Assembly: GCA_934045075.1 (NCBI GenBank)
Contig: OW203726.1
Span: forward strand, 1,721,535-1,785,534
Length of the DNA: 64,000 nucleotides
DNA from: Yponomeuta sedellus
Lineage: Eukaryota > Arthropoda > Insecta > Lepidoptera > Yponomeutidae
Direction: 5' to 3'
Shown piece by piece: positions 21,345 through 31,034 of the stretch. The notes under the pieces were generated by a model. That model did not search any database, was not told the DNA's origin, and was given only the letters and a program-made list of their open reading frames with translations. The position numbers were made by a program, and so were the translations under genes. Position 1 is the stretch's first letter; the number at the start of each line of letters is the position of its first letter.

Positions 21345-21510
21345 CTTCATCATCAGCCCGGTAAACCCCACTGCTGGGTATAGGTAGGCCTCTTCGTTTC
21401 CACGCCAACCAGCACGGTCTCGCGCTAGTCTCACTGTTTGCCGGCTACTTCACATAGGTCATCTGACCATCTGGCCGCTGGTCTGCCCACCGACCGTTCC
21501 CCCTCCCACA
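21345..21510 (-). pseudogene. RTE LINE 3' fragment
   Basis: The minus strand contains GGTCGGTGGGCAGACCAGCG (Val-Gly-Arg-Pro-like) and CCAGCAGTGGGGTTTACCGG (the usual ..CCCAGCAGTGGG.. end). It belongs to the 44794-45035 lineage, not to the 943 lineage. Confidence 0.65.
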
Positions 21511-21584
21511 AGTTTACGCTTATGGTGAAGAAAAACATTATAAGAAAAGACAATTAAAATTAGTTAAATTTGATGCCACGCGTA

Positions 21585-21925
21585 GTGATTAAGCGCTCTT
21601 TGAACCTCGGCCTAGTCAAACCGAGTGATTGGAATCTTGAATTAAGCAACAACGGTCGAGGTCAAATGCAGGATGGGCGACTGTCCCGTGACAGTCGCTT
21701 TTGGCATTGTTTTCCGAGCTTCGCAAGGCACTTTAAGCCGTTGATGCCAGCTGTCATGTAATGGCAGTTATGGGCGGCTTAATAACCTTTGACAGCAATG
21801 CCCGCCACTGTCTTGCAATCTTCCACCAACCCGGACTTGGCCCCCGTGGTGGAGTACGGCCTAACCTTCCTGCGATGCAGGAAGAGACCCGTGCCCCAGC
21901 AGTGGGGACATACAAGGATTGATAA
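21585..21925 (+). mobile_element. SINE-5S, nearly full-length, diverged
   Basis: The head (TAAGCGCTCTTTGAACCTCG), the 5S-like part with a deletion (TTAAGCAACAACGGTCGAGG, GATGGGCGACTGTCCCGTGA), the middle and the 3' end (GTGGGGACATACAAGGATTG) are all present in order. Confidence 0.75.
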
Positions 21926-21977
21926 CGACGAAAAACTTTCCGAGGGCTTAAGGCTCCAAATTCAAAGTTACCTATTA

Positions 21978-22255
21978 TTAACTAGCTGGTGCCCGCGACT
22001 TCGTCTGCGCAGGATTAGTGTTTCGAGTAGCTTATATTAGCATGGCGTAGAAGTGGCGTTTTGGCAGCGCACACCAGAATAGCTCGCAGATGGTAGATTT
22101 TTCCTACTCACTTGACACTTATCGTCATATTTTGGACAATTCACACGATATCATTATAAGTTGTAGCCTATGTGTTATTCTGATGTATAAGCTATATTAT
22201 TGTTACGTTTCATTAAAATCTATTCAGTAGTTTTTACGTGAAAGAGTTCAAATCA
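21978..22255 (+). mobile_element. Helitron-like non-autonomous element
   Basis: ACTAGCTGGTGCCCGCGACT, TCGTCTGCGCAGGATTAGTG at the start, CATATTTTGGACAATTCACA inside, and CAGTAGTTTTTACGTGAAAG near the end. These are the landmarks of a widespread lepidopteran family; class inferred. Confidence 0.55.
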
Positions 22256-22382
22256 ATCAATCAAATCAATCAAATTTATTTGCAACCGTGTGCAACGGTT
22301 GATGTTTATTACCAAGTTAGCGCTCAAAACTCAGTCGCCTTTTACAGGCATTGCAAATTGCAGAACACACAAATAAAAAATT

Positions 22383-22775
22383 TGGCCTTTTTTTGCATCT
22401 ACTTAATGAGATGATTTATACAGCGTCCAGTGGTATCCTCACTCACACTAGATGGTTGAAGGGACAACTCCGACGCTGTAGTGCCTGGGACATGGTTTTA
22501 TAGATGGTGTAGGCTTGCCCAGGACCTATACCATCCTGACAGCTTAGTCGGCCTAGCCCACAGGAAAGACTAGTCAATACGTGTGGAGCCAACCAAGCCG
22601 CGGGTTTCCTCACGATGTTTTCCTTCACGGTTAGCGTGTGGTATTGCGACTGCAAATTCGCAAATGTACTTAACTTTGAAATTAAACAAAGTTATTGGTA
22701 CATGCCCGCACTCGGGATCGAACCTGGGGCTCTCGCTTGCCAGTCAATGGTTCTACCCACTGAGCTACCACCGCT
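22383..22775 (-). mobile_element. SINE-C copy, longest in the window
   Basis: The minus strand begins GCGGTGGTAGCTCAGTGGGT (A box), AGAACCATTGACTGGCAAGC, then CCAGGTTCGATCCCGAGTGC (B box), body with ACCAATAACTTTGTTTAATT and AACATCGTGAGGAAACC, and ends in TGATTTATACAGCG-like sequence (complement). Its last 79 bp recur alone inside the foldback at 21027-21105. Confidence 0.7.
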
Positions 22776-22967
22776 TACAAAGAACAAGTACTTACCCAGA
22801 ACACACAAATAGTGCATGCATTATTTGCATTACTTACACATCAACTATATACTATTATTATCATCATAACTGTTGTTATAACAGCGTATTAACATTCTTA
22901 TCATCTTTATTTCTATGATTTTTATTACAGAACACATTAACTACATTATTTATAATTATTAACGACT

Positions 22968-23155
22968 AGCTGACCCAGCGAACTTCGTACCGCTTAATAG
23001 TCGATTCTGTATGTTTTTTTATTTTTCTCTCCGTAAAAACCACCCTTGTACTTGAAGGAATATTCTAAAAAAAGAATTATCGAAATCGGTTTAGCTGCTC
23101 TCGAGATTTGCGCTTACCAACACATTCAGCAATTCATTTTTATATTATAGATTAA
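22968..23155 (+). mobile_element. Helitron-like fragment (second type)
   Basis: ACTAGCTGACCCAGCGAACT, TCGTACCGCTTAATAGTCGA to GAAATCGGTTTAGCTGCTCT and ATTTTTATATTATAGAT. This layout is common in Lepidoptera; class inferred. Confidence 0.5.
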
Positions 23156-23324
23156 TCAATTAATTATATATTAAACGGGTCCAATCACGATTATTATCAC
23201 GTTCAGTATACAACCATGTATGAGTATCACGAATAATTGACCATGTATAAGTATCACGAGTTACAAACATCCATCTACCCACACTTACAAACATTTGCGT
23301 TTAAATATTAGTATATGTAAGGTT

Positions 23325-23768
23325 TAAAAACCTATTTAGAGGCTAAAAACTTCACCCATGCCGGGATTCGAAACCGCAACCTCTGGCTATCCGTGCCTCT
23401 AAATAGATTTTTAAATTTGTTCCTTAGCACGGGTTAGTGCATTAAAAATAAAAATAGTATAATCATGTTTGTACAGCGATATCATTCCGATGTTAAACCT
23501 AACTGCAAAGTAGGTAGTCGGGGCTTTGTAATGCAATTTGCTTAAGTCAGATGTCGCTGCCTGTACGTAATACAGAGAATAGTGTAAAGAGGTTCGAAAT
23601 TTCACTGATGCCGTGAGTCGCCCATTGGCTCAATTGGTAGAGCGCTGGCACGGATAGCCAGAGGTTGCGGGTTGGAATCCCGGCATGGGTGAAATTTTTA
23701 GCCTCTAAATAGGTTTTTAAATTTGTTCCTTAGCACGGGTTAGTGTATTAAAAATAAAAATAGTATAA
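23325..23768 (+). mobile_element. SINE-A composite (inverted piece + tail + full unit), TSD
   Basis: TATGTAAGGTT at 23314-23324 and TATGTAGGGTT at 23769-23779 flank it (10 of 11 match). Order: a reversed 3' half (23325-23396), a direct tail (23397-23463), then a complete plus unit with its tRNA-like part near 23618-23692. Three family pieces therefore entered as one insertion. Confidence 0.78.
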
Positions 23769-23774
23769 TATGTA

Positions 23775-23888
23775 GGGTTGTCTGGAAGAAATTGCTTTTA
23801 GCAATAAGGCCGCCAATTGTACTTTGTATCTTTACATGTTTTATAATAATTGTGCTATGGTGTACAATAAATAATATTCTTATCTTAT
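23775..23888 (+). mobile_element. LINE 3'-tail (jockey/CR1-like)
   Basis: GTTGTCTGGAAGAAATTGCT, AATAAGGCCGCCAATTGTAC, then GTACAATAAATAATATTCTT, ATCTTATG. A poly-A-signal-like AATAAA precedes a (TATCT)-like end. Confidence 0.65.
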
Positions 23889-24117
23889 GATGTCTTTAAG
23901 CTACTGTAGATAAGAAGACCAGATTGTAATTTTGGCACTCTAACTCACTCACTGATGGACCATCAAAAGTCTTGAGTACTTTTAATTGGAATAGAGCTTT
24001 GATATTTGGAATATAAAACGTTAGGCCCGCGTGGCCTCTCTGTCTCTTTTTTTGGAAAGAGTCAGTGCCCTGCGGTAAACGGGACAGTGGCGAGTCGTAC
24101 TCGCCCACCGAGGTTCG

Positions 24118-24345
24118 ATTCGATTGCAACCCTGTATGTCCCCACTGCTGGGGCAAGGATATCTGCCTGCATTGCAGGAAGGTTAGGCCATACTCCACCA
24201 CGAGGGTCAAGTCCGGGTTGTTGGAGGATTGTAAGACAGTGGCGGGCCTTACTGTCAGAAGTTATTAGGCCGCGCATAAGGCTTCTGACATGGCTTAACG
24301 ACTGTCATTACATGACAGCCGGCACCCATGGCTTAGCACGCCGAA
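24118..24345 (-). mobile_element. SINE-5S, 5'-truncated copy
   Basis: Reversed 3' end (AACCCTGTATGTCCCCACTG) through TTACTGTCAGAAGTTATTAG to CATGACAGCCGGCACCCATG. The head is absent. Confidence 0.75.
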
Positions 24346-24469
24346 CCACCGAGGGTTCCGTATAATTTTTTTCCCGAATGTTTTTTAAGATTCAATTATA
24401 AATGTGGTGATTAAAAAGATAAAGAAAAGATTTGTTTCGGGAACACAATGAATTACACCAAAAAACAAT

Positions 24470-24861
24470 AACCCTAAAAGCATTAATCCCTACAATGTTA
24501 AGGAGCTGACGCCTATAAGTATTCTGCCATGCTTGTCTAAGATAAGAAAAAGTGGTCTATTCCCAAACAGCTTCATATATAGAGCATATTATCAGGATTT
24601 TACCAGAGCGTCAATCGGGCTTCAGGAGGGGGCGTAGTACCAATACGGCTTTATTAGATGTGGTGGATAATATTCTGGCAGCTCGTGACAACGGACAGGG
24701 TACTACACTGACTTTGTTAGACTTTTCGAGAGCCTTTGACTGTATTAATTATAGACCTGATGCTTTCTAAACTGTCGTACTATGGCGTTTTTATTGATAC
24801 AGTCAAGTGGTTTCACAGTTACCTTACTAATAGGCAGCAGCAAGTAGTTTTGCATAAACGG
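24470..24861 (+). pseudogene. Non-LTR retrotransposon reverse transcriptase fragment (jockey/CR1-like)
   Basis: Reading across frames gives PISILPCLSK, VYSQTASYIE, ILPERQSGFRRGRSTNTALL, DVVDNILAARDNGQGTTLTL, then LDFSRAFDCIN, a frame break near 24760, and LSKLSYYG..VKWFHSYLTNRQQQVV. These are the ordered RT blocks of jockey/CR1-type LINEs: Q-S-G-F-R-x-G-R-S-T, then L-L-D-F-S-R-A-F-D with the first catalytic Asp. The F/YADD motif, endonuclease and 3' region are missing. The sequence breaks off before a (AGACG)n tract. It is a dead 5'- and 3'-truncated copy. Confidence 0.85.
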
Positions 24862-24945
24862 AGTGGTGACTGTATAAGATATAATAGATTTTGCTGTTGA
24901 GGTTTTGCGGAGTTTTATTCCATACTATTTTATGTATAAATTGTA

Positions 24946-25104
24946 AGACGAGACGAGACGAGACGAGACGAGACGAGACGAGACGAGACGAGACGAGACG
25001 AGACGAGACGAGACGAGACGAGACGAGACGAGACGAGACGAGACGAGACGAGACGAGACGAGACGAGACGAGACGAGACGAGACGAGACGAGACGAGACG
25101 AGAC
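24946..25104. repeat. (AGACG)n microsatellite, about 32 units
   Basis: A pure AGACG array, then AGACA AGACA AGATA AGATA AGAAT leading into a LINE tail. ORFs of ETRRD or SRLVS repeats are artefacts. Confidence 0.95.
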
Positions 25105-25200
25105 AAGACAAGATAAGATAAGAATATTTTTTATTGTATACCGGAAAAATAGTTACAGAAAGGGCAGATACAAAAGATCAAATACAACTACTACTACTTT
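25105..25200 (-). mobile_element. LINE 3'-tail (jockey/CR1-like)
   Basis: AGATAAGATAAGAATATTTT, TTATTGTATACCGGAAAAAT, AGTTACAGAAAGGGCAGATA. It is the reverse of 62695-62815. The AGATA units are the element's own 3' terminal repeats. Confidence 0.7.
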
Positions 25201-25235
25201 ATGAAACCTAGGCTGCAATATATAAACCATAGTCA

Positions 25236-25560
25236 TATATTAAAAGGGTCTAATCGGGATTATTTATTAGGTAAAACGTAATTACCTTATTTCCCGACGT
25301 TTCGGCAGCGTTACAGTTGCCGGGTAGACTGAAGTGGCGAGTACAGTCAATTATTGTGGGTAGTCACTTTAATTTTTTTGCAGCTGGCCGACACACAACA
25401 CTCACTACGCCCACGGACAGGTCCGGTGATAAGGCGCGTGATTTGTATTTACTTAGCACTGGATTCCACGTACTTGAAAGCTAAAAACCATCCTCTGTGT
25501 TGAAATTCTTGTTTTATTATTTCAATTGATGATTAGACCCGTTTAATATATGTATAACTA
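25236..25560 (-). mobile_element. Rep-P copy with GAAAC hairpin
   Basis: TTATTTATTAGGTAAAACGT and CGACGTTTCGGCAGCGTTAC lie in the left part; GGGTCTAAT- and AGACCCGTTTAATATA-type ends appear at 25245 and 25535. Minus strand: CCGGCAACTGTAACGCTGCC then GAAACGTCGGG. Confidence 0.5.
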
Positions 25561-25689
25561 TGTATGAGTATCGCGAAACATTAAGAAATATTATACATAT
25601 AAACCACTCAAGATTGGCGTGTTTAACTATTTTCATTGTGGTTATAGATAAATATAAGTAAAGAACACTTTGTTGTACATAAAAATGGA

Positions 25690-25800
25690 AACTACACAGA
25701 TATTTCTTAACCTAAGAGTACAGACGGCGGCCTTATCACTAAAAGTGATCTCTTCCAGACAACCTTTGGATGGGCTGGACTAATATATTGGAGACGGAAG
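25690..25800 (-). mobile_element. LINE 3'-region fragment
   Basis: GGCGGCCTTATCACTAAAAG, TGATCTCTTCCAGACAACCT match reversed 3' ends elsewhere (29560-29600, 48890). Confidence 0.55.
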
Positions 25801-25816
25801 TAGATGTACAAATATA

Positions 25817-26073
25817 CAGTCTATTTAGTCTTACTTGTCCAATTTAGTAAACAAGATTCTACCCGTAAACTGTAACTTTTTAGTCCAAAACTGCCATATT
25901 TCCATAAATGAAGTAACTTGGAACACTCTTTCAGATAACACGCTGCCAATTTTATAAACATAGTTCATGATAGTTCATGAATTTGCGAGAAAACGTCTAG
26001 TCTAGGAATCTAATCTCAATTTTAAGGTTAGAATCTTGTTTACTAAATTGGAAATGTAAGAATAAATAGACTG
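25817..26073. mobile_element. Tc1/mariner-like MITE, copy 2
   Basis: Collinear with 4434-4689 throughout; the ends are CAGTCTATTTAGTCTTACTT and the inverted GAATAAATAGACTG. TA flanks at 25815-25816 and 26074-26075. Confidence 0.85.
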
Positions 26074-26099
26074 TACAAGATTATTACAAAGGTATAAAT

Positions 26100-26283
26100 A
26101 AATACATTCATACCTCCGTGTCCCATCCCTACAAAGCGGTAGTGTCGCGCGTAGATTGCTTTACAACGATCGCAATCAAGCGGCGACGGCGCGGCTAACT
26201 GCGACACCCCGGGGACCGCTCCGGGCCGGTCGCACCGAGCCGCTTAAACCGCAGTTAGGGCGTTTCGGCCTACCTAGCGCCAC
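26100..26283. other. G+C-rich block with inverted motif
   Basis: GCGGCTAACTGCG and CCGCAGTTAGG lie on either side of a CCCCGGGG-centred segment. Not coding as far as I can see. Confidence 0.35.
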
Positions 26284-26378
26284 CAATGGAAAAACAATCA
26301 CAACTCGTTTTATAATACGTTTTTAACTAAAAGTGAACATGACAAATCTTAAAAACTGTGACAACTAATTTTAGGACT
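26284..26378 (+). repeat. Rep-3 fragment
   Basis: CACCAATGGAAAAACAATCA, AAAAGTGAACATGACAAATC match 30490-30580. Confidence 0.55.
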
Positions 26379-26640
26379 TCTTCTTCTTCAGGCTATATTA
26401 GCCCACTGATGGACATAACCCTTCCCAAGCGCCATAGCACAAGGTTGTGCCGTCATTGGGGGGTAATGCCTATAATCCCTAAGCTGGGCATGCGGGTTGG
26501 GGATCGCAGATTGGTGGAATTGTACTGCAGGGGGCGCTGCTGCCCACCCCTCGGTTTGTGTCCCTTAGTCGCCTTTTACGACACCCGCGAGAAGAATTTG
26601 GGTTGGTGCTATTCTCTAGGCCGACACCACACAGCAAGTT
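26379..26640 (-). mobile_element. SINE-R, full-length copy
   Basis: The minus strand runs TGCTGTGTGGTGTCGGCCTA, GAATAGCACCAACCCAAATT, GGGTGTCGTAAAAGGCGACT, GCAGCGCCCCCTGCAGTACA, the ACAACCTTGTGCTATGGCGCT segment and GGGCTATGTCCATCAGTGGG, then AGCCTGAAGAAGAAG. The last 60-70 bp equal the 3' end of the RTE LINE at 943-1267. Confidence 0.8.
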
Positions 26641-27010
26641 TACTATAATACATATTTTTATCCGTTTTTCATTAGAAACTCTTTACCTCAATATTACCTC
26701 TTCAAAGCTTAAAAGCCTACAGATCGTGCACTGCACTACATGTCGCTTGTGATTAGAGAATAGATAACTGACGATTAAAATTGAAAATGTTGCTTATATT
26801 TGAAACACCGCCCCTTTCGACTGTATCCTGTCTCTTCGTCTCGTCTCGCAATATTGGTTATTAAAGCGACAGCAATTCCGCTTGGCGCCGAAACTCTGCC
26901 ATAATGAAATAACTGCTAAACTATAAAAAAAATAAACAACACTCTGGATATACTCACCGCTTCTTACATTGGAGACCTCAAGTTTTGAGCTTCACATAAC
27001 GCTTCATAGC
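26641..27010. other. Unassigned sequence
   Basis: No feature supported. Confidence 0.3.
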
Positions 27011-27504
27011 TCACCAATTGGCGCTACTAAATGCGACGATCCTTGTCGAGGTAATTTTGACTTTGGTGATATGATTATATTCTGTATTTTTGTCGTAGAG
27101 ACCTCTACTCTCCGATGTCCTAGTATTGTTTCCTATATCTCCAGATAAATTAGAATTTCTCAGAGTAGTTTTGGTTTTGGTGACCATGATTTCTAACATA
27201 CATTATGGCAATGCAGGGTGACCAAATCCAGGTTGAATCTGTGAACTTGTTTTGCTGGTCTTTGTTAATTCTCGTCTGCAGATTATTCTTGTGGGATTCG
27301 CTTATTGTATTGTGTTTGTTTATGGCAATGTTAACGCGTGTTTCTTGCTCCAAGTTTAATAACAATTTGGTGGAATGTGCGATGGTGGAGACTACTTCGG
27401 TTTTTACGCGGAAACAATTTTGGGTGGAGACTGTTTGTTTCACAGAATATTTTATAGGACCTTGTTTTTTAGAGCACGAAGTACCTTGTAAACTTTGTAG
27501 ATGA
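27011..27504 (-). pseudogene. Coding-like stretch, unidentified, possibly gag-like
   Basis: On the minus strand, one frame is open from about 27504 down to 27150. It has polar, helix-forming composition (TKLLLNLEQETRVNIAINKH, NTISESHKNNLQTRINKDQQ). A second frame starts with an ATG near 27199 and reads VTKTKTTLRNSNLSGDIG to 27011. Neither has a zinc knuckle or other motif I recognise. The two frames could be a frameshifted retroelement ORF1. The start in the upstream frame lies within a SINE-B head, so it is not native. Confidence 0.3.
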
Positions 27505-27552
27505 CCTCTGTGGCGCAGCGGTAGCGGATGCCTACCATGCAAGAGATCCCCT
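27502..27552 (+). mobile_element. SINE-B head fragment
   Basis: GACCTCTGTGGCGCAGCGGT, AGCGGATGCCTACC: an A-box-like start as in 37138-37375. It breaks off before the B box. Confidence 0.55.
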
Positions 27553-27775
27553 CGTTAAGCCGTTGGTGCCGGCTGTCATGTAATAGCAGTAGTTAAGCCA
27601 TGTCAGAGGCCTTAGGGGCAGCTTGATAACTTCCGTCAGTAAGGCCCGCCACTGTTTTGCTATTCTCTACCAACCTGCATTGGACCCCTTGGTGAAGTAT
27701 GGCCTTAGCCTTCCCGCGATGCAGGAAGAGACCCGTGCCCCGGCAGTGGGGACATACAAGGGTTGGTATCAAAGT
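27553..27775 (+). mobile_element. SINE-5S, 5'-truncated copy
   Basis: From GTTAAGCCGTTGGTGCCGGC to GTGGGGACATACAAGGGTTG. Confidence 0.8.
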
Positions 27776-27900
27776 AACAATTAATCTTAACCTAAGAGAG
27801 CAGGCGACGGCCTTATCATTAAAAGTGATCTATTCCAGACAACCTTTGGATGGACTGGAGCACCTAAGCTTACAAGCAGCAATGAAGTAGATGTATAAAT
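27776..27900 (-). mobile_element. LINE 3'-region fragment
   Basis: GACGGCCTTATCATTAAAAG, TGATCTATTCCAGACAACCT, TTGGATGGACTGGA, parallel to 25710-25790. Confidence 0.55.
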
Positions 27901-28343
27901 AAATAAAATTATTTCGGATACATATGAATAATACATGCTTTATTAAGAAAATTATTACAATTGTAAATATATACTTACAAATAATATATATACATAAATA
28001 GAAAGTGATATAAAAATGTATCTTATATAAATACATACATAAATTAAAACTATAACTTGTATTACCAACGAAGAGTTGGTATGAAGGTAGGTATGATAAA
28101 ACTGGGGCTTTGCGAGCTAAGCTTCATTTAAATAATTATACGACGAAAACAACTCGAATTATGCTACCAGTAATATTTATTGCAAAAAGATCGGCCACAA
28201 ATTACGCGTCTTTATCATTTCTGATGGTCAATATCTGACCGTAACATTATTAATTTGTAACCATTTTTCTTGCTTCGTCCTCTGACTAAGGACTTATTTT
28301 ATGTTACTGTAAATATGGATTGTAGGTATGGTGGGATATACAG
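27901..28343. other. Unassigned A+T-rich sequence
   Basis: No feature supported. Confidence 0.3.
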
Positions 28344-28505
28344 GGTGTAACAGAATAGTTTTATTATTATATGGAAACAGGCGTTACTTAGCGGAAATCC
28401 ATAATAGCATTAAAATGTGAAAATTACTTTGCTAACTTCCGCCAAAAATCCCATAAGCACAATGCGGTTAGTTAATGCACCGCCCTACCTCCCACTTTTT
28501 CAACC
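28344..28505 (+). repeat. Rep-4 interspersed repeat copy
   Basis: CAGGGTGTAACAGAATAGTT, GGCGTTACTTAGCGGAAATC, AACTTCCGCCAAAAATCCCA, TGCACCGCCCTACCTCCCAC. The reverse copy is at 45640-45800. Confidence 0.65.
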
Positions 28506-28508
28506 AAA

Positions 28509-28613
<105 letters not shown>

Positions 28614-28826
28614 CATTTATTATAGCAACAAGACACATCACAGAAACAAAAAACCACAAAATTAACACAACATGAGCACAACAGAAATTAACCAAATATA
28701 CAAATAAACGAAACAAAAAACACACAAATACCCAAATACCTTTCGCCTGTGGTGCGTCTAAATTGCCACAAAAGGCAGCTGACTCAGCGTTGTGCTGAGG
28801 GACTGAGCCCTCAACGCTGATTTTCA

Positions 28827-29078
28827 GTCTGAGTGCTTAGTGCGAGTTTTTTAACTACTCGATCGCGTTAACGTAAACTCATATTTCTATGGCATCGAGG
28901 AAGCGCCACCTAGTGACAAGTATGGAAATTAAAATTGCTGAGTGCGAGTTGTAATGGTTTACGTTGAGAAGTGAACACGTTTACCAGCCAAAACACGAAT
29001 AAACGCGAGTGCGAGTTGTACTGTGACAGCGTTTTGCCAGTTCGAACGGTTAACTTACTCATACTCACTACTCAATGC

Positions 29079-29082
<4 letters not shown>
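28827..29082. mobile_element. MITE of 15572-15882 family, copy 2, broken by (TA)n
   Basis: Inverted relative to copy 1. It starts TGAGTGCTTAGTGCGAGTTT and is collinear as far as CTACTCAATGCTCGA, where copy 1 continues TTAACGCGG but this copy turns into TATATA. Confidence 0.8.

Positions 29083-29166
<84 letters not shown>
29083..29166. repeat. (TA)n microsatellite
   Basis: About 42 TA units; the IYIY ORFs are artefacts. Confidence 0.95.
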
Positions 29167-29171
<5 letters not shown>

Positions 29172-29204
29172 GGACTCACCACCACCGACACCAATACCTG
29201 TGTG

Positions 29205-29265
29205 GGAAGATACGCGACGCGTTTCGCCTCTAACACGAGGCATCCTCAGGCTCACAAGTATTACA
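29205..29265 (-). ncRNA. Hammerhead-ribozyme-like motif
   Basis: On the minus strand: CTGAGGA (29249-29243; core CUGANGA), one extra U, stem II GCCTC/GAGGC with loop GTGTTA, GAAA (29225-29222), stem III CGC/GCG with loop GTC, then UA, where cleavage would fall after A at 29211. Possible outer stem I: AATACTTGTG upstream with CACACAGGTATT downstream. Short-stem-III hammerheads are known in Penelope-like elements. The additional U before stem II departs from the consensus, and the inner part of stem I is not clearly paired. Confidence 0.5.
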
Positions 29266-29469
29266 TATATACGAGTAATACTTGTGTAATATATGTGTAT
29301 TTTTTTTTCATAATTACGAATTAACAAAAAATTACAGCATTTACACACATTATAATAATGCATTGTTAATTTTAGCTTAGAATAGCTGATACTTTTTTCG
29401 TAATTGCGAAACATTGTCCATTGTAAAAATTGTAAATTTTGACGAGTAAACCCATACATAAAAAATACT

Positions 29470-29640
29470 TCATTTATTTATCGCGTATATTTGCCTAGAT
29501 GGAATATTCTTTACGGTACACAGAAATTACAGTTACAGAAATTATACAAAAATATAGTACAATTGGTGGCCTTATTACTAAAAGTCATTTCTTCCAGTTA
29601 ACCATAGACGGGAGACAAGATAGAAATTAAAGACGGGTAG
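29470..29640 (-). mobile_element. LINE 3'-tail fragment
   Basis: GGAATATTCTTTACGGTACA, CAGAAATTACAGTTACAGAA, TGGTGGCCTTATTACTAAAA, GTCATTTCTTCCAG. Confidence 0.6.
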
Positions 29641-29760
29641 TCGGTGCAATACACGTCATCGGTACAAATATTGAAATTGGGAATTCAACGTTATATAAAC
29701 TTTAGCCTAGCTCTTTTGAGTAGAGTAGAATAAATTTTCAACTCAGAAACTATCGGTTAG
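29641..29760 (+). repeat. Rep-5 copy
   Basis: GGGTAGTCGGTGCAATACAC, TTGGGAATTCAACGTTATAT, TGAGTAGAGTAGAATAAATT; recurs reversed at 63710-63840. Confidence 0.65.
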
Positions 29761-29764
29761 TATT

Positions 29765-30085
29765 ACACTATTTTTATTTTTAATGCACTAACCCGTGCTA
29801 AGGAACAATTTAAAAACCTATTTAGATGCTAAAAATTTCACCCATGCCGGGATTCGAACCCGCAACCTCTGGCTATCCGTGCCAGCGCTCTTTCCAACTG
29901 AGCTAATGGGCGACTCACCGGCGTGAGTCAGTGAAATTTCGAACCTCTTTACACTATTCTCTGTATTACAGGCAGCGACATCTGGCTTAAGTAAATTGCA
30001 TCACTAACAGCCCCGAGCACCCACTTTGCAGTTAGGTTTTACATCGGAATGATATCAATGCACGCACATGATTGTACTATTTTTA
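29765..30085 (-). mobile_element. SINE-A, full unit
   Basis: Tail at the left (TATTTTTATTTTTAATGCAC), tRNA-like part 29843-29914 (minus), then the 5' body. TACTATTTTTATTTTTAATG recurs at the right end (30068-30088), which looks like a residue of an adjoining unit's tail. Confidence 0.75.
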
Positions 30086-30436
30086 TTTTTAATGTTTTTT
30101 CTCTTTCTGTTTCCTATTATGATGCCACGATGACAGTTTGTTCTTCGATCTTTATTTTTCCTTTCTTTACATTCCCATTCCCCATTATCGTCGTACTCAG
30201 CTCCATAGATTTTATCCGTCAAATGGAAATATCGTATATCTCCTGATTGACCATATAAAAAACGGGTGATTTATCATTTTTATTGCGAGAAAAACATGTT
30301 TATGAGCATCTTAAGAGGGGAAGCGCGGAGTGTATCGAAGCCCTATTCTGATAATGCGCGATTGAAAACGATCAAGCGGAAACGTAAAAGGAAAATCAGG
30401 CAGTTTTGCACCACTTTAAGTGAAGCTTAAGGTGAA
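30086..30436. other. Unassigned sequence
   Basis: No feature supported. Confidence 0.3.
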
Positions 30437-30670
30437 TCGATAAAAAGTTGGTATAAAACAAGTTATGATTTTTCTCCAATGGTGTCTAGGTAGCACCACC
30501 AATGGAAAAAAATCATAATTTGTTGTTTATACTAACTTTTTATCTAAAAGTGAACATGAGAAATCTTAACAACTGTGACAACTATATTTTTAAAAAACTA
30601 CAGTCTAGAACCTTGAATCAACAAACGAGGACTTTAATCACTTACCGCCAAAAACGGGCGTTTGTAGTTA
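30437..30670. repeat. Rep-3 copy with terminal foldback
   Basis: AAAAAGTTGGTATAAAACAA at 30440 is the complement of TTGTTGTTTATACTAACTTT at 30522. CACCACCAATGGAAAAAAAT then continues as Rep-3. Confidence 0.6.
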
Positions 30671-30786
30671 GTAGGCCGTTCTAGTAAAACGTAGTCGAGG
30701 TTTGATCTTTGTTAAAACTGAAAATAAGAATAAAAACTTCATGAGACTTTTCATAGAATTATATTTCAAGGTTCTAATTTATTTTT

Positions 30787-31020
30787 AAAAACCTATTTAA
30801 AGGCTAAAAATTCCACCTATGCCGGGATTCGAACCCGCGACCTCTGGCTATCCGTACCAGCGCTCTATCCAACTGAGCTAATGGGCGACTCACCGACATC
30901 AGTGAAATTTCGAACCTCTTTATACTATTCTCTGTATTACGTACGAATTTTTAGCCTCTAAATAGGTTTTTAAAATTGTCCTTCGCACGGGTTAGTGCAT
31001 TAAAAATAAAAATAGTATAA
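30787..31020 (+). mobile_element. SINE-A inverted composite with 14 bp TSD
   Basis: TCTAATTTATTTTT at 30773-30786 and 31021-31034. The left part is a minus-oriented tRNA-like unit and body. The right part is a plus-oriented tail ending AAATAGTATAA directly at the duplication. Confidence 0.82.
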
Positions 31021-31034
31021 TCTAATTTATTTTT

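Noticed and set aside
24827..25121. ETRRD and SRLVS repeat ORFs
   Set aside because: Translations of the (AGACG)n array on the two strands.
29055..29459. IYIY-containing ORFs around the (TA)n tract
   Set aside because: They depend on the dinucleotide run; the flanks belong to a MITE and to a repeat with a ribozyme-like motif.
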